NCBI RefSeq assembly: GCF_947179515.1
Contig: NC_067472.1
Coordinates: 166,588,275 to 166,652,274, forward strand
DNA length: 64,000 nucleotides
From: Apodemus sylvaticus
Taxonomy: Eukaryota > Chordata > Mammalia > Rodentia > Muridae
Direction of reading: 5' to 3'
Under the pieces are notes generated by a model, which made no database searches, was not told the origin of the DNA, and saw nothing but the letters and a program-made list of their open reading frames with translations. Position 1 is the first letter of the stretch; each line of letters begins with the position of its first letter. This document shows positions 23,691-35,324 of the stretch, piece after piece. Position numbers and translations under genes: made by a program.

Positions 23691-24380
23691 CCTGGAATTT
23701 GTTATACTGCTTTATCAATCTTTCAGGGAGCCATCTGGCTTCCCCTTCTTTAGAATTATGAATACAGGTGGACCCTTTTCCCCAGATGATAACAGGGTCT
23801 GGCCCCTTCCATCTTCCGGATAGGGGGTCTTTCCCCAGGGCTTGTGCATAATCCATATTTGTTGTGGGATGCCATAGGCAGTCAGCAGTGGAGTGCCCTT
23901 GCTTATCTAGAGTTAAAAAATTTAAAACAAACAGGGCATGGGATAATAGGAGCTTAACATTGCCTTTAAAGGAATAAAGGGTTTCCTGAGCAGTGAGCTT
24001 TAAAAGGGTATTTTTAAGTGTTTGATTGGCATGTTCAACAATCCCTTGACCCTGGGGATTGTAGGGGATGGCTGTAGTATGTTTTATCTGTATTTGAGAA
24101 CAAAATTGCTTAAATTTTTGACTGGTATAATCAGGCCCATTGTCTGTCTTAAGTATTTTGGGTTGGCCAATAACAGTGAGGGTAAATAACATATGAGAAA
24201 TAACATTTTTCGTGGCCTCTCCCATCTGTGCAGAGGCACATAAAAATCCGCTAAAGGTATCAACAGTCGCATGTACAAATTTAAGTTTTCCAAAAGAGGG
24301 AACATGAATAACATCCATTTGCCAAAGTTCTCCGGGGACAAGGCCCCTGGGATTGATTCCCAGATGCGGCTCAGGAAGTA
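23680..24380 (-). pseudogene. pol: Provirus pol: integrase core and C-terminal domain
   Basis: Integrase inserts proviral DNA into the host genome. A 212-codon frame (24318-23680) carries the catalytic triad: Asp in the MDVIHVP block, Asp in KTDNGPDY and Glu in GIVEHANQ. The second Asp and the Glu are separated by 35 residues, the DD35E spacing. A Trp/Gly-rich C-terminal part (RWKGPDPVIIWG) follows, as in betaretroviral integrases. The frame runs a few bases past the env start, the usual overlap. A shift near 24340 separates it from the upstream zinc-binding domain. Confidence 0.88.
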
Positions 24381-24383
24381 ATG

Positions 24384-25050
24384 TTAGACAATTTTTTTAC
24401 AGCCTTTTATAATTTGTCTAGCCTGTTCCTGAGTTATTTTATATCTAAGTCTTAATGTTTGAGCATTTACGTGATGAAGGGAATGAGCCATCTGAGCCTC
24501 TCGAAGTGAATCAGTGAGGGAGGCCAATACTACTAAGCGGGTAGCTTTATCAGCCAAATCGTTTCCCTTAGTTAGAGGACCAGGTAGGTTTGTATGGGCC
24601 CTTATGTGCCCTACAAAGAATGGGCTCGTTCGAGCCCTTATGTGCTGTTGTATCTCGAAAAACAACGAGAAGGTTGGTAACGAAGGCTGTATAATGAGGA
24701 CAACTTCAAGAACTTGGAGGGCTCTGACTACATAATGGCTATCCGAATAAAGAATAAAACTCTCATCAATTGTTTTAAATACCTCAAGGGTGCCTCATAA
24801 TTCTACTAATTGAGTAGAGGCGTAGGGCATGTTAATATGAGAGGCCCAATTTCCAATGACAAAGGAAGCCCTTCCATTTTTTGATCCATCTATAAAGACA
24901 GTTAAAACATCCCTTATAGGTTTTAATCGCATAACTTTTGGAAAAACAAAGGGGGTGTTATGGAGAAATTGTATTAGTTTATCTCCTGGTAGGTGGGTAT
25001 CAAACTTCCCTTGATAGCTGGATAATAAAACAGTCCATTCATCATCTCTC
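24384..25050 (-). pseudogene. pol: Provirus pol: RNase H and integrase zinc-binding domain
   Basis: RNase H removes the RNA strand of the RNA/DNA hybrid. The open stretch 24665-24384 contains the end of RNase H (the GNDLADKATR block, with the conserved Asp near the end of that domain), then the integrase N-terminal zinc region with HSLHH and a downstream Cys. Upstream, a SDSHYVV-like motif near 24735-24760 and a Glu-containing block upstream are recognisable in shifted frames. It is frameshifted and interrupted by stops. Confidence 0.75.
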
Positions 25051-26330
25051 TGTTGTAGCCAAGCAAGCTGCTCTTGTGAATAGGGTGAAATAATTATCTC
25101 TGGATAGTGACCAAAATAGCAGACAGCTGTTCTGAGCCTGAGAAATATGGCCTAGCAAACTAGGGAAGGGTAAGTAGGGAGTATTTTAGGGTCAGTGGCT
25201 GGTAGGTGAACCCACATAAATGGCTGTCCACTCTGCCATAGAAGGCCTATTGGTGTAAATGTTGTTGGGAAAATAATTTAAAAAAATATTTTTGGATGGG
25301 TCAAAATATCCTATAAATTGTTGGCTAATAGCCTGCTCCACTAATTTTAAAGAACTTTCAGCCTCCGGGGTCAAAAAAAAAATAAAAGGATCAGCACTGC
25401 CTTTCAGAATATCAAAGAGGGGTTTAAGATCACCAGTGTTCAGCTTAAGATATGGTCTGAGCCAGTTAATGTCACATAAAGTTTTTGAAAATCATTTAAG
25501 GTCTGCAATTGCGATCTTCTGATTGTCAACTTTGGAGAGCAGACAGTAATAGGTCCTAGTTGAAATCCCAGAAACAAGAAGGGAAACTGTGTCTGAATTT
25601 TCTCGGGAGCTATAACAAAGCCTCTCTATTGTAAGGCAAGAACCAATTCTTGGGCTATTTTTGGGGTTTCTGATAGATTGGCTGATGAAACCAGTACATC
25701 ATCCATGTAGTGAATGATATAGGCGATTGGATGGCATATCCTTATTGGATCTATAGTCTGTGCCACATAACGTTGGCACAGGGTAGGACTATTAGCCATT
25801 CCTTGTGGTAATACACACCATTGAAAGTGGGGATTTGGACCTGCATGGTTAGTAATAGGGATAGAAAAGGCAAAACGAGCCCAATCCTCAGGATGAAGGG
25901 GAATGGAGAAAAAGCAGTCTTTTATTTCAATTACTATTTTATGAAAGCCTTTGGGAATAGCTATTTAGGAGGGCAACCCAGGCTGCAGTGCCCTCATGGA
26001 GATCATGATTTTGTTGACCTCTTGGAGATCTTGTAATAACCTCCAGTTGCCATTTTTTCTTTTTTATGACAATATAGGAGTGTTCCATGGGCAGGGGGAG
26101 GGTTCAAGGTGCCCCAGCAATAATTGTTCCTGTACCAACCTTAGGGCAGCCTGAACCTTTTCTTTAGGCATGGACCACTGATCGATCCAGACTGGGTCGT
26201 TTGATTTCCAAGATATTTTATCAGCCTGGGGTGCAGGGGGATTAGCAGTCCTTATGAAAAAAGGTCCGCACCCAAGCCTTTCTTATCTGTATTAGGGGTG
26301 GGAGCCAGGGGTTCTGTTATTCCTTGTTCA
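25051..26330 (-). pseudogene. pol: Provirus pol: reverse transcriptase
   Basis: RNA-dependent DNA polymerase. The active-site motif YMDD lies at 25698-25709 within HYMDDVLV. Upstream blocks, read across several frames, include the LPQGM-like segment near 25795-25810 and a PWNTP-like segment near 26080. Stops and frameshifts are frequent, so this domain is clearly dead although its active-site codons survive. Confidence 0.85.
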
Positions 26331-26335
26331 TATTT

Positions 26336-27090
26336 ACCCAATCCTTTTCCAGGGAGGAACCCCATTTTTAACATTTGATTTGTAATAATTTCGTTAGGAT
26401 TGCACATCATCATCCCCATTTGGGATAGAATATCTCTCCCCCCAAAGTTTAACAGGGAGTCTAGGTACTACAAATGGCCTAACTGTTCCTGTATTCTTTT
26501 CCTTATCCCTCCAAGTTAGAAGCCTTGAACTTTGTAATGTATCTTGTGACTGTCCTATTCACTTTAAATGTGTGACCGTGGCCTCAAGAGTCCAAGCTGA
26601 AGGCTAGTGCCTGGAGGAAAGCACTTTTGGGTCGGTCCCAGTATCCAATAGGCCCTGAAACTCTTTGCCATCTAGCCATAGCGTCATCATGGGCCTCTCC
26701 TCGGTCAGCTTCTGAATCCAGTAGATATCAGAAGAACCAGGGGAGGAAGAGCCATGCCCTTCTCTTTTGTGGGGAAAATGTCCTATCAAAGGAAGGGGCA
26801 ACACTTATGCATTGTGTTGTCCAGCTCTGAGTGTTAGTGGGCCCTTAGTGGCAGTGGCAAGAAACTTGATATCTCCTGAATAGTCAGCATCTATTATAGA
26901 AGGGAGTATAATAAGGCCTTGAAGGGAGCTTGAAGCTCATCCAATTATCAAGAAAAACATACCAGAAGGTGGGGGCCCAAACTTTCCAGATTCTATAATA
27001 ACAGTCCCTTCCTCGGGGCTTATAAGCCGGGTGATAGATGAACATAGGTCTAATCCTGTGCTCCTAGGTGTTGCCCTAGATAAGGCATCG
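26336..27090 (-). pseudogene. pro: Provirus pro: dUTPase, aspartic protease and G-patch
   Basis: Read on the minus strand, dUTPase comes first: RSTGLDLCSS (near 27040-27070) and IIDADYSGDIKF (near 26860-26900), two conserved dUTPase blocks, with stops within. The protease follows in frame 26804-26604, with LLDTGTD (the retroviral DTG active-site triad). A glycine-rich G-patch (MGFLPGKGLG) lies near 26336-26365. The dUTPase, protease, G-patch order is the standard betaretroviral arrangement. Confidence 0.85.
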
Positions 27091-27239
27091 GCACTGGTGT
27101 TTCCTCCTGTATTTGGGGGTATGCTGTGGACTGAGCGTAAGGGCCCCGATGTGGGGACTTCGGCCTGTTTCTTGGGACCACAGTAAGGGCTTGCCCATGG
27201 GCGTCGGTCCTAGAATGGCATTCGTTAGCTCAGTGTCTG

Positions 27240-27257
27240 CCTCTTTTTCAGGCGCCA
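27240..27257 (-). other. Provirus primer-binding site
   Basis: On the minus strand TGGCGCCTGAAAAAGAG begins three bases after the 5' LTR end. The TGGCGCC start is the lysine-tRNA type; the second half is diverged, so the exact tRNA is uncertain. Confidence 0.7.
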
Positions 27258-27260
27258 CTA

Positions 27261-27656
27261 TGACCCGTCCAGCAGGTCCAGTTATTCTAAGGTTCCTAAG
27301 AGGTGCTAATTGAGGGTCAAAGGGGGCAGAGAAAGAAGGGAGCCAGGCAAGGGGGTTCAATTGTCGAGGCTTCGTTTAATGTTATAGGTTATACAGGTTT
27401 TAAGCTCTCAGAGAAAGAGCTCTTCTCAAGGCAAGAACAAAGGAGGGAGGGGCAATCTTAGCAGTTTCAGCGGGAAGAGATAAGGGTCCTCAGGTGGAGA
27501 CACCTGATGTTTGCATTGTCTGGAGCACCCTGCAGGCAGTTATCTCAGGACTTCCTTCCACCTGCAATCACGGGAGAGGCTCTTCTTTGTTTTACTCAGG
27601 ACCTTTGCCCTGTCAGCCCTCTGAGCCCAAGTGAGGATCTCTAATGGCTTCCTACA
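27261..27656 (-). promoter_or_regulatory. 5' LTR of the provirus
   Basis: 396 bp; on the minus strand it begins TGTAGGAAGCC and ends GGTCA. ATTAAA poly(A) signal near 27371-27376. It differs from the 3' LTR by scattered substitutions and a 4-base indel near 27530. It would have been the proviral promoter. Confidence 0.88.
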
Positions 27657-27662
27657 AGTAAT

Positions 27663-28200
27663 TGAGAATGTTTCCTGATTTATTATTATTAAAAAGTATA
27701 TATACATGTATATGTATATATGTATATTTACATATAATCATAAGTTATATGTGTTATATTTATTTATAGATAATTTATAGATAATTATTCACAAATGAAT
27801 AAATTAATGACAAATCCCAGAGTAGTTACAAATTTAAATGGAAAGTTTTTGAAAATATTTTAGAGTAAGTACCACAAAATACATACAAGAATGAAAAAAA
27901 TATCATTACTGGTAGTTCTGTCCAAGGAAGACACAGTAGGTTTGAATAAAATTATGCTGAAAGATGGATAATGAAGGAAATTTTCATTCCCTTACACAAG
28001 AATGCTTATTAAGTGACTATACTGATGACCTAAAAGTATTTCAGCCCAGAATTAATTTTTGGTTTTGAGATTAAGTGAATTTCTAACATTCTTGAGGATT
28101 ACAAAACACATTTGGAGAAAAATATAAAAAGAAGGAAGAATGTAACAACTTTGAATATCCATGATACAACTCACAAGAAGGCCAAAGTGTTAATGCTTCA
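27663..28200. other. AT-rich flank, no gene
   Basis: Contains TATA/TGTA-rich low-complexity sequence (about 27690-27800). Nothing else is recognised. Confidence 0.55.
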
Positions 28201-29240
28201 GTCCTACTTAGAAGAGGGAACAAAATAATTATGGCAGGTGGAGTGTGGGAGGGACTTGAGAGGAAGAGGAAAGGGGGAGGGGGAAAGGGGCAGGATCAGG
28301 TTGGTGAGGAGACAGGGGAGATGTTCAGAAGGTTAGGAAATTGAATACAGGTATATAGCAATGGGGGATGGGGAACTGGAAGTAGTCACCAAAAAGTCGG
28401 AGATGCCTGTAAAACAAGAGTCTCCGAAGACCCAATGAGGATGACATTAGCTGAAATATCCAACAAAAGGGAGAGAGAAGCTGCAGAGACCATATCCGGA
28501 GGTTAGGCATGGCCCCCAGTTGAGAAAGGGGACCACCCACCCATCTCAAAAAATTTTAACGCGGAATTGCTCTTATCTAAAGGAAATACAGGGACAAAAT
28601 GTGGAACAGAGACTGAAGGAAAGAACATCCAAAGACTGCTCCACCTGGGGATCCATCACATATGCAGCCAACAAATCCAAACACTATTGCTAATGTCAGA
28701 AATGCTTGTTGACAGAAGCCTGGTATAATTGTCCTCTGAAAGGCTCTGTCAGAGCCTGATCAATACAGACACGGATGCTTGCTGCCAACCATTGGACTGA
28801 ATACTGGGATTCCAATCGAGGAATAGAGGAAGGTCTGAAGGACCTAAAGGGTTTAGTAATCCCATAGGAAGAACAACATTATCAACAACCAGACTCCCTC
28901 CTCCCCCAGCTCTCAAGGACAAAACAGTCAACCAAAGAATACACATGGGGAGATACATGGCTCAGCTGCATATGTAGCAGAGGATGGCCTTATCAGGAAT
29001 CACTGGGTGGGGAGGCCCTTGGTCCTGTGAAAGCTCAATGCCCCAGCATAAGAGAATGGTAGGCCAGTGAAGTGAGAGTGGGTGGGTGGTGGGGGAACCG
29101 CCTCATAGAAGCATGGGGAGGGGAAGGAGATAGGAGGTTTGCAGAGGAGACACTGGGAAGGGGGATAACATTTGAAATGTAAATAGACAAAATAGCCAAT
29201 AAAATTATTAATAACAAAAAAGAAAAATAAAAAAGAAAAA
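28200..29240 (+). mobile_element. Old L1 3'UTR, plus orientation
   Basis: G/A-rich sequence typical of murine Lx-type 3'UTRs, ending with a GAAATGTAAAT block, an AATAAAATT-type signal (about 29198) and an A-rich tail to 29240. No ORF2 is attached, so it is heavily 5' truncated. Confidence 0.7.
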
Positions 29241-29877
29241 TGAGTTTGCAGGTAAATACTTTATGTGCCTGTGGGAATCGACTTTGCACAGCCATGGATT
29301 GTTAGACAGATATTTTGTGATACATGCATACACACACACAAACAAACACACACATATGTATATATGTATGTGCATGTATGTATTTATGTATGTATGTATA
29401 ATATGAGGGAGTACCTAGAGACCCAAAATCTGCACAGGTACTGCACATTCCCTTTGTTTCCCCATCATAACTATATGTTCAGACCCTATTGCTCAAGACA
29501 CTATACATACACATTGACTGTCAAAATTATATAGAATAAGCTGGTGCTGATATGAAAGCTTCTTGCCCTGCTGGCTAACTTTCTTAGTTCAAGAAAATGC
29601 TATGAAGGCTCCCACGAGACAAACCATATCTATGGTCTTATTTAGCTATGAATTCTACACTGTATGAGACAAACTTGCCAAGTAAGATATATACCCTTCT
29701 GCAATTATTGCAGTTTAGTTTTGTAGGTAACTAATTGCAGTATAATTGGATTTCAAGCCATAGAATGTAGCATTTACTTAGCATTGGAAATCAGATACAA
29801 AACCCAAAATTGGGGAAATCATATGCACTATAGTGAAACTAAATTCACATTTTGAACTAAATAGACATAACACTTAG
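29241..29877. other. (TATG)n tract and old repeat fragment
   Basis: 29326-29401 holds CA- and GTAT-type simple repeats. About 29440-29690 is the reverse complement of a repeat also seen near 39960-40110 and 59350-59380 (shared block CAGACCCTATTGCTCAAGAC). No gene is present. Confidence 0.5.
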
Positions 29878-32800
29878 ATGCTCTCTGAATATTTCTCATC
29901 ATTTAAAGAAATTCAGAAGAATATGGCTCAACAGAGAGAAGCCAATAAAGAGGAAATGCAAAAATCACTTAAAGAAATGCAGAAGAAATTGGGTCAACAG
30001 GCAGAACTCATGAAAGAGGAAACACAAAAATCTCTTAAAGCACTACAGGAAAACACAAACAAGTGAAGGAACTGAGCAAAACCATCCAGAATCTAAAAAC
30101 AGAAGTATAAATGACTAAGAAATCACAAAGGGAAAAAACTTTGGAGATAGAAAACCTTGGGAAGAAATCAGGGGTCATAGATGTAAATATCAACAACAGA
30201 ATACAAGAGATAGAAGAAAGAATCTCAGATGCCAAAGATACCATAGAAAGCATTGACTCAACAGTCAAAGAAAATGCAAAATGCAAAAAGCTTGTAACCC
30301 AAAATATCTAGGAAATCCAGGACACAATGAGAAGACCAAACCTAAAGATTTCAGGTATAGATAAGAGTGAACATTTACAACTTAAAGGGCCAGCAAATCT
30401 CTTCAACAAAATTATGGAAGCAAACTAACCTAACTTAAAGAGAGAGATGCCCATGAACACACAAGAAGCCTACAGAACTCCAAACAGACTGGACCAGAAC
30501 AGAAATAACTCCCATCACACAATAATCAAAACCCCAAAAGTACTGAAAAAAGAAAAAAATATTAAAGGAAGTAAGAGAAAAAGGCCAAGTAATACATAAA
30601 GGAAGACCTATCAGAATTACACCAGACTTCTCACCAGAGACCAAGATAGATAGAAGATCCTGGGCAGATCTCATACAGACTCTAAGAGAACACAAATGCC
30701 AGCCAAGACTACAATACCCAGCACAACTTCCAATCACCATAGATGGAGAAACCAAGATATTCCATGATAAAACCAAATTTACATAATACCTTTCCACAAA
30801 CCCAGACATACAAAGGATAATAGGTGGAAAACTCCAATACAAGGAGGAAATATACACCCTGGAAAAGGCAAGAGAGAAACCTTCTTTCATCAAACCCAAA
30901 AGAAGATAACCACTCAAACATAAAAATAACATCAAAAATAACAGGAAGTTATAATCACTATTCCTTAATATCTTGTAACATCAATGGACTCAATTCCCTA
31001 GTACAAAGACATAGACTAACAGACTGGATACATAAACAGGACCCTACATTTTGCTGCATACAAGAAGCACACTTCAATGTCAAAGAAAAACACTACCTCA
31101 GAGTAAAAGGCTGGAAAACAATTTTTTTTAATATTTTTATTTTCTATATTATTTGTTTACATTCCAAATGATTTCCCCTTTCCCGGATCCCCCCTCCCCA
31201 TGTGTCCCATAAACCTTCTTCTCTCCGTTCCTTCTCCAATCACCTCCCTCCTTTTTCTCTGTCCTTATAATCCCCTCCAATGCTAGATCAATCCTTTCCA
31301 GGATCAGGACCCTCTCCATACTTCTTCATGGGAGTCATTTGTTATGCGATTTGTGCCTTGGGTATTCAGGGCTTCTGGGCTAATTAATATCCACTTATCA
31401 GAGATTGCATTCCATGTGTATTCTTTTGTGATTGGGTTACCTCAATTAGGATGATATTTTCCAGATCAAATAATTTGCCTAAAAATTTTGTGAATTCATT
31501 GTTTCTAATTGCTGAGTAGTATTTCATTGTGTAAATATACCACATTTTCTGTATCCATTCCTCATTTGAGGGGAATCTGGGTTCTTTCCAGCTTCTGGCT
31601 ATTATAAATAAGGCTGCTATGAACATAATGGAGCATGTGTCTTTATTGCATGCTGGGGAATCCTTTGGGTATATGCCCAGGAGATGTATAGCAGGGTCCT
31701 CCGGAAGTGTCATGTCCAGTTTTCTGAGGAACCTCCAAACTGATTTTCAAAGTGGTTGTACCATCTTATAGCCCCACCAGCAGTGGAAGAGTGTTCCTCT
31801 TTCTCCACATCCTCGCCAACACCTGCTGTCTCCTGAGTTTTTGACCTTAGCCATTCTGACTGGGTGTAAGGTGAAATCTCAGGGTGGGGAAAACAATTTT
31901 AAAAGCAAGTGGTCTCAGGAAACAAGTCAGAGTAGCCATTCTAATACCAGATAAAATTGACTTTCAACCTAAAGTCATCAAAAGGGATACAGAAGAATAC
32001 TTTTTTTTTGGTCAAAGGAAAAATCCAGCAAGAAGAACTCTGAATTCTGAGGCACCCTCTTTTATACAAGAAACTTTACTAAAGCTCAAAGCACACATTG
32101 CACCTGATACAATAATTGTGGTTGAGTTAAACACTCCACTCTCCGCAAAGGACCAATCAGGAAAACAGAAACTAAACAGGGACACAGTGAAAGTAATTGA
32201 AACTTTGGACCAATTGGATTTAACAGATATATAGGGAACATTTCATCCTAAAGCAAAAGAATATACCTTTTTCTCAGCACCCCATGGCACCTTCTCCAAA
32301 GTCAAGCATATAATTGGTCACAATACAGACCTCAACTGATATAAGAAGTTCAAACTAATCCCATGTCTCCTATCAGATCACTATGGAGTAAGAGTGGTCT
32401 TCAACAGTAACAAAAACAAGAAAATCCCATATAAATATGGAAGCTGAACAATACTCTACTCAATGATAATTTGGTCAAGTAAGAAATAAAGAAAGAAATC
32501 AAAGACTTTCTAGAATTTAATGAAAATGAAGGCACAACATACCCAAATTTATGGGACTCAACAAAAGCAGTGCTAAGAGGAAAACTCATAGCCCCGAGTG
32601 CCTCCAAAAAGAAACTCAAGAGTGCATACACTAGCAGTTTAATGGCACTCCTGAAAGCCCTGGAACAAAAAGAATCTAATTAACCCAAGAGGAGTAGAAG
32701 ACAGGAAATCATCAAACTCAGGTCTGAATTCAATCAAATAGAAACAAAGAGAACCATACAAAGAATCAACAAAATCAGGAGCTGGTTCTTTGAGAAAATC

Positions 32801-33103
32801 AACATGATAGATATTTCCTTAGACAGACTTATCAGAGGGCACATAGACAGTATCCAAATTAACAAAATTCGAAATGAAAAGGGAGATGTAACAACAGAAT
32901 CTGAGAAAATTCAAGAAATTATCAGATCCTACTACAAAAACCAATATTCAGCACAACTGGAGAATCTAGAGGAAATGGACAACTTCCTAGAAAGTTATCA
33001 AATAGATTATCTAAACAGTCCCGTAACCCCTACAGAAATAGAAGTGATCATTGAAAGTTTTCCAACCAAAAAAAGCACAGGACCAGATGGTTTTATTGCA
33101 GAC
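29878..33103 (+). mobile_element. L1 fragment truncated at both ends: ORF1 coiled coil to ORF2 linker
   Basis: Begins inside the ORF1 coiled-coil region (KSLKEMQKKLGQQ-type heptads), runs through the ORF1 C-terminus and spacer into ORF2 endonuclease and linker, and stops abruptly after the KKSTGPDGF block near 33100, with no 3'UTR or tail. Reading frames are interrupted many times; the longest open stretches are 66-116 codons. A minus-strand L1 is nested at 31126-31887. Confidence 0.85.
31126..31887 (-). mobile_element. Nested 5'-truncated L1 with 13-bp TSD
   Basis: A 762-bp minus-strand L1 3' end. The C-terminal 109 codons of ORF2 (31713-31384) are still open to the natural stop, followed by 3'UTR and a short poly(T) on the plus strand. 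Exact TSDs GGAAAACAATTTT lie at 31113-31125 and 31888-31900. It inserted into the endonuclease region of the L1 at 29878. Confidence 0.9.
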
Positions 33104-33149
33104 ATCTTTGTAGAAAAATATAGAATAGCATGTTAAAATAGAATATTAT

Positions 33150-33418
33150 CATGGGAAATTATACTTACAAACTGGTAGGCATAAAAATATTTCTAAGTTG
33201 ATTGAAAGTGGAATTATAAATGTTTTCTGATAAAACTGAAGATTTACATTGAAAATATGTCTAACAAAATTCATGTAATATATAGAAAAGATTAGAATTG
33301 GCCATTTCATGGAAAATTATACAGATAAAATGGTAGGCATAAAAATATTTCTAGGTTGATGGAAAGTAGATTTTTAAACATTTTTCTGATAAGAGTTAAG
33401 ATTTACATGAAAAATATT
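33150..33418 (+). repeat. Local tandem duplication, 158-bp offset
   Basis: A block of about 110 bases starting CATGGGAAATTATAC at 33150 recurs, diverged, from 33308. The sequence is AT-rich with no coding content. It lies between the two opposed L1 fragments. Confidence 0.75.
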
Positions 33419-35020
33419 TCTGTTAGTCTATGTCTTTATTGGGAATTGAGTCCATTAATAGTAAGAGATATTAAGGAATTGTGATTGTTGCTTCCTGTTA
33501 TTTTTAATGTTGTTTTATTTATGTTTGTGTGGTTACCTTTTTTGGGTTTGTTGGAAGAAGATTACTTTCTTCCATTTTATGGGTGTAGTTTCCCTCCTTG
33601 TATTGGTGTTTTCCATCTATTATTCTTTGTAGGGCTGGATTTGTGAAAAAATATTGTGTGAATTTGGTTTTATTGTGGAATATCTAGTTTTCTTCATCTA
33701 TAGTGATTGAGATTATTGCAGGGCATAGTAGTCTGGGCTGGCTTTTGTGTTCTTTTAGGGTTTGTATGAGATCTGCTCAAGATTTTCTAGCTTCTACCAT
33801 CTCTGGTGAGAAGTTTGGTGCAATTCTGATAGGTCTTCCTTTATAAGTTACTTAACTTTATTCCCTTACTGTTTTTAATATTCTTTCTTTTTTTAGTGCA
33901 CTTGGTGTTTTGATTATTATGTACCAGAAGACTTTCTGTTCTGCTTTAGCCTGTTTGGAGTTCGGTAGGATTCTTATATATCATGGGAATCTCTTTCTTT
34001 AGATTATGGAAGTTTTCTTCTATGATTGTGTTGAAGATATTTACTGTCCCTTTAAGTTGTCTTTGCTCTCTTTTATACCTATAATCTTTAGGTTTGGTCT
34101 TCTCATCGTGTCCTAGATTTCCTGGATGTTTTGGGTTATAAGATTTTTGCATTTTGCATTTTCTTTGACTGTTGAGTCAAGGTTTTATATATCTTCTGCA
34201 TCTGTGATTCTTTATTCTCTCTTGTATTCCATTGATGATACCTGCATCTATGACACCTGATTTCATTCTTAGGTTTTCTACCTCCAGAGTTGTCTCCCTT
34301 TGTGATTTCTTCATTGTTTCTACTTCCATTTTTAGATACTAGATGTTTTTGTTTAGTCTCTTCCCTTGTTTGTGTTTTCCCGTAATTCTTTAAGGGATTT
34401 TTGTGTTTCCTCTTGAAGGGCTAGTATCTGTTGACCCATGTTCTCCTGTATTTCTCTAGGGGAGTTATTTATGTCCTTCTTGAAGTCCTCTATCAGCATC
34501 AGGAAATGAATTTTTAAATCCATATCTTGCTTTCGTGGTGTGTTGGGGTATCTGGGACTTGCCGTGTTGGGAGAACGGGGTTCTGATGTTGCCAAGTAGC
34601 CTTGGTTTCTGATGGTAGGATTCTTGCACTTGCCTTTTGCCATCTCGTTATTTCGGGGGTTAGTTTGTCTTCCTATCTTTGGCAGGATATTGCCTGTACT
34701 GTGGGCCTGTAAGTCAGTGTCTGTACTCTTGGGTGACCAACACTCTTCTGGTAGGGTGTGTGCACAGAAGGCTGAGAGAATCCCTGACTCCTTGATGAAA
34801 ATGGTGGCAGGAAGTCTCGTGTCCCAGCTGCTGCTCCACCATTTGAATGCCCTATGTGCTCCTAGCTGTTCCTCTCTAGATAGATATTGGTGAGAAGGTA
34901 GAGATCTCACCTCCATACTCAGAGGTGAAACCGATGGTGGAGATCATTCTCTCCCTATGGGATGTGTAGAAAATGCTGTGGTGCTACTGGGCTCCCTGGG
35001 TGCCCTTCTTTTGAATTCTG
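33419..35020 (-). mobile_element. L1 fragment, minus strand: 5'UTR, ORF1 and start of ORF2
   Basis: On the minus strand, a non-monomeric 5'UTR (about 35020-34643) is followed by the ORF1 start ATG at 34642 (MAKGKCKN...), an open stretch to 34353, then frameshifted ORF1 C-terminal sequence, the inter-ORF spacer and only the first part of ORF2, ending at 33419. The 3' two-thirds of the element is missing. Confidence 0.82.
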
Positions 35021-35324
35021 TGTCTTGAAGTTCATCTAAATTATACCCATTGGATAGGATTAGGAACTTTAGGAGTAAAAAATATTTTATATTTTTAATT
35101 TTTTGATTGTATGTGGACATCTGGTGTTTGGTCCTTTGTTATTTATTTTGGTAAAAGTTTTTTTTTTTTTTTGCCGCAATTTTAGAATTCCCAGATAGAT
35201 TATGGACTACATACTTGTCAGATATCTATGAGTTCCTAAAGAAAAAAAGAATAAGATGGAACATTTAGCTGATTAGATAGATTAATCAAAAGAGTGTATA
35301 ATCAAGGAGAGTAGTGTCCTGACA
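35021..35324. other. No gene recognised
   Basis: AT-rich, with a T13 run at 35159-35171. Confidence 0.5.

Larger units (their letters stand above)
20958..27656 (-). mobile_element. Class II (betaretrovirus-like) provirus with gamma/type D-like env; gag deleted
   Basis: 6.7 kb in minus orientation with paired LTRs and a 6-bp TSD: AGTAAC at 20952-20957 and AGTAAT at 27657-27662. Order from the 5' LTR: PBS, dUTPase, protease with G-patch, reverse transcriptase, RNase H, integrase, env (surface and TM), polypurine tract, 3' LTR. Only about 170 bases separate the PBS from dUTPase, so gag is missing apart from possible scraps. Many stops and frameshifts interrupt it. By rough eye count the LTRs differ at about 30 of 390 positions, pointing to an old insertion. 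Confidence 0.9.
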
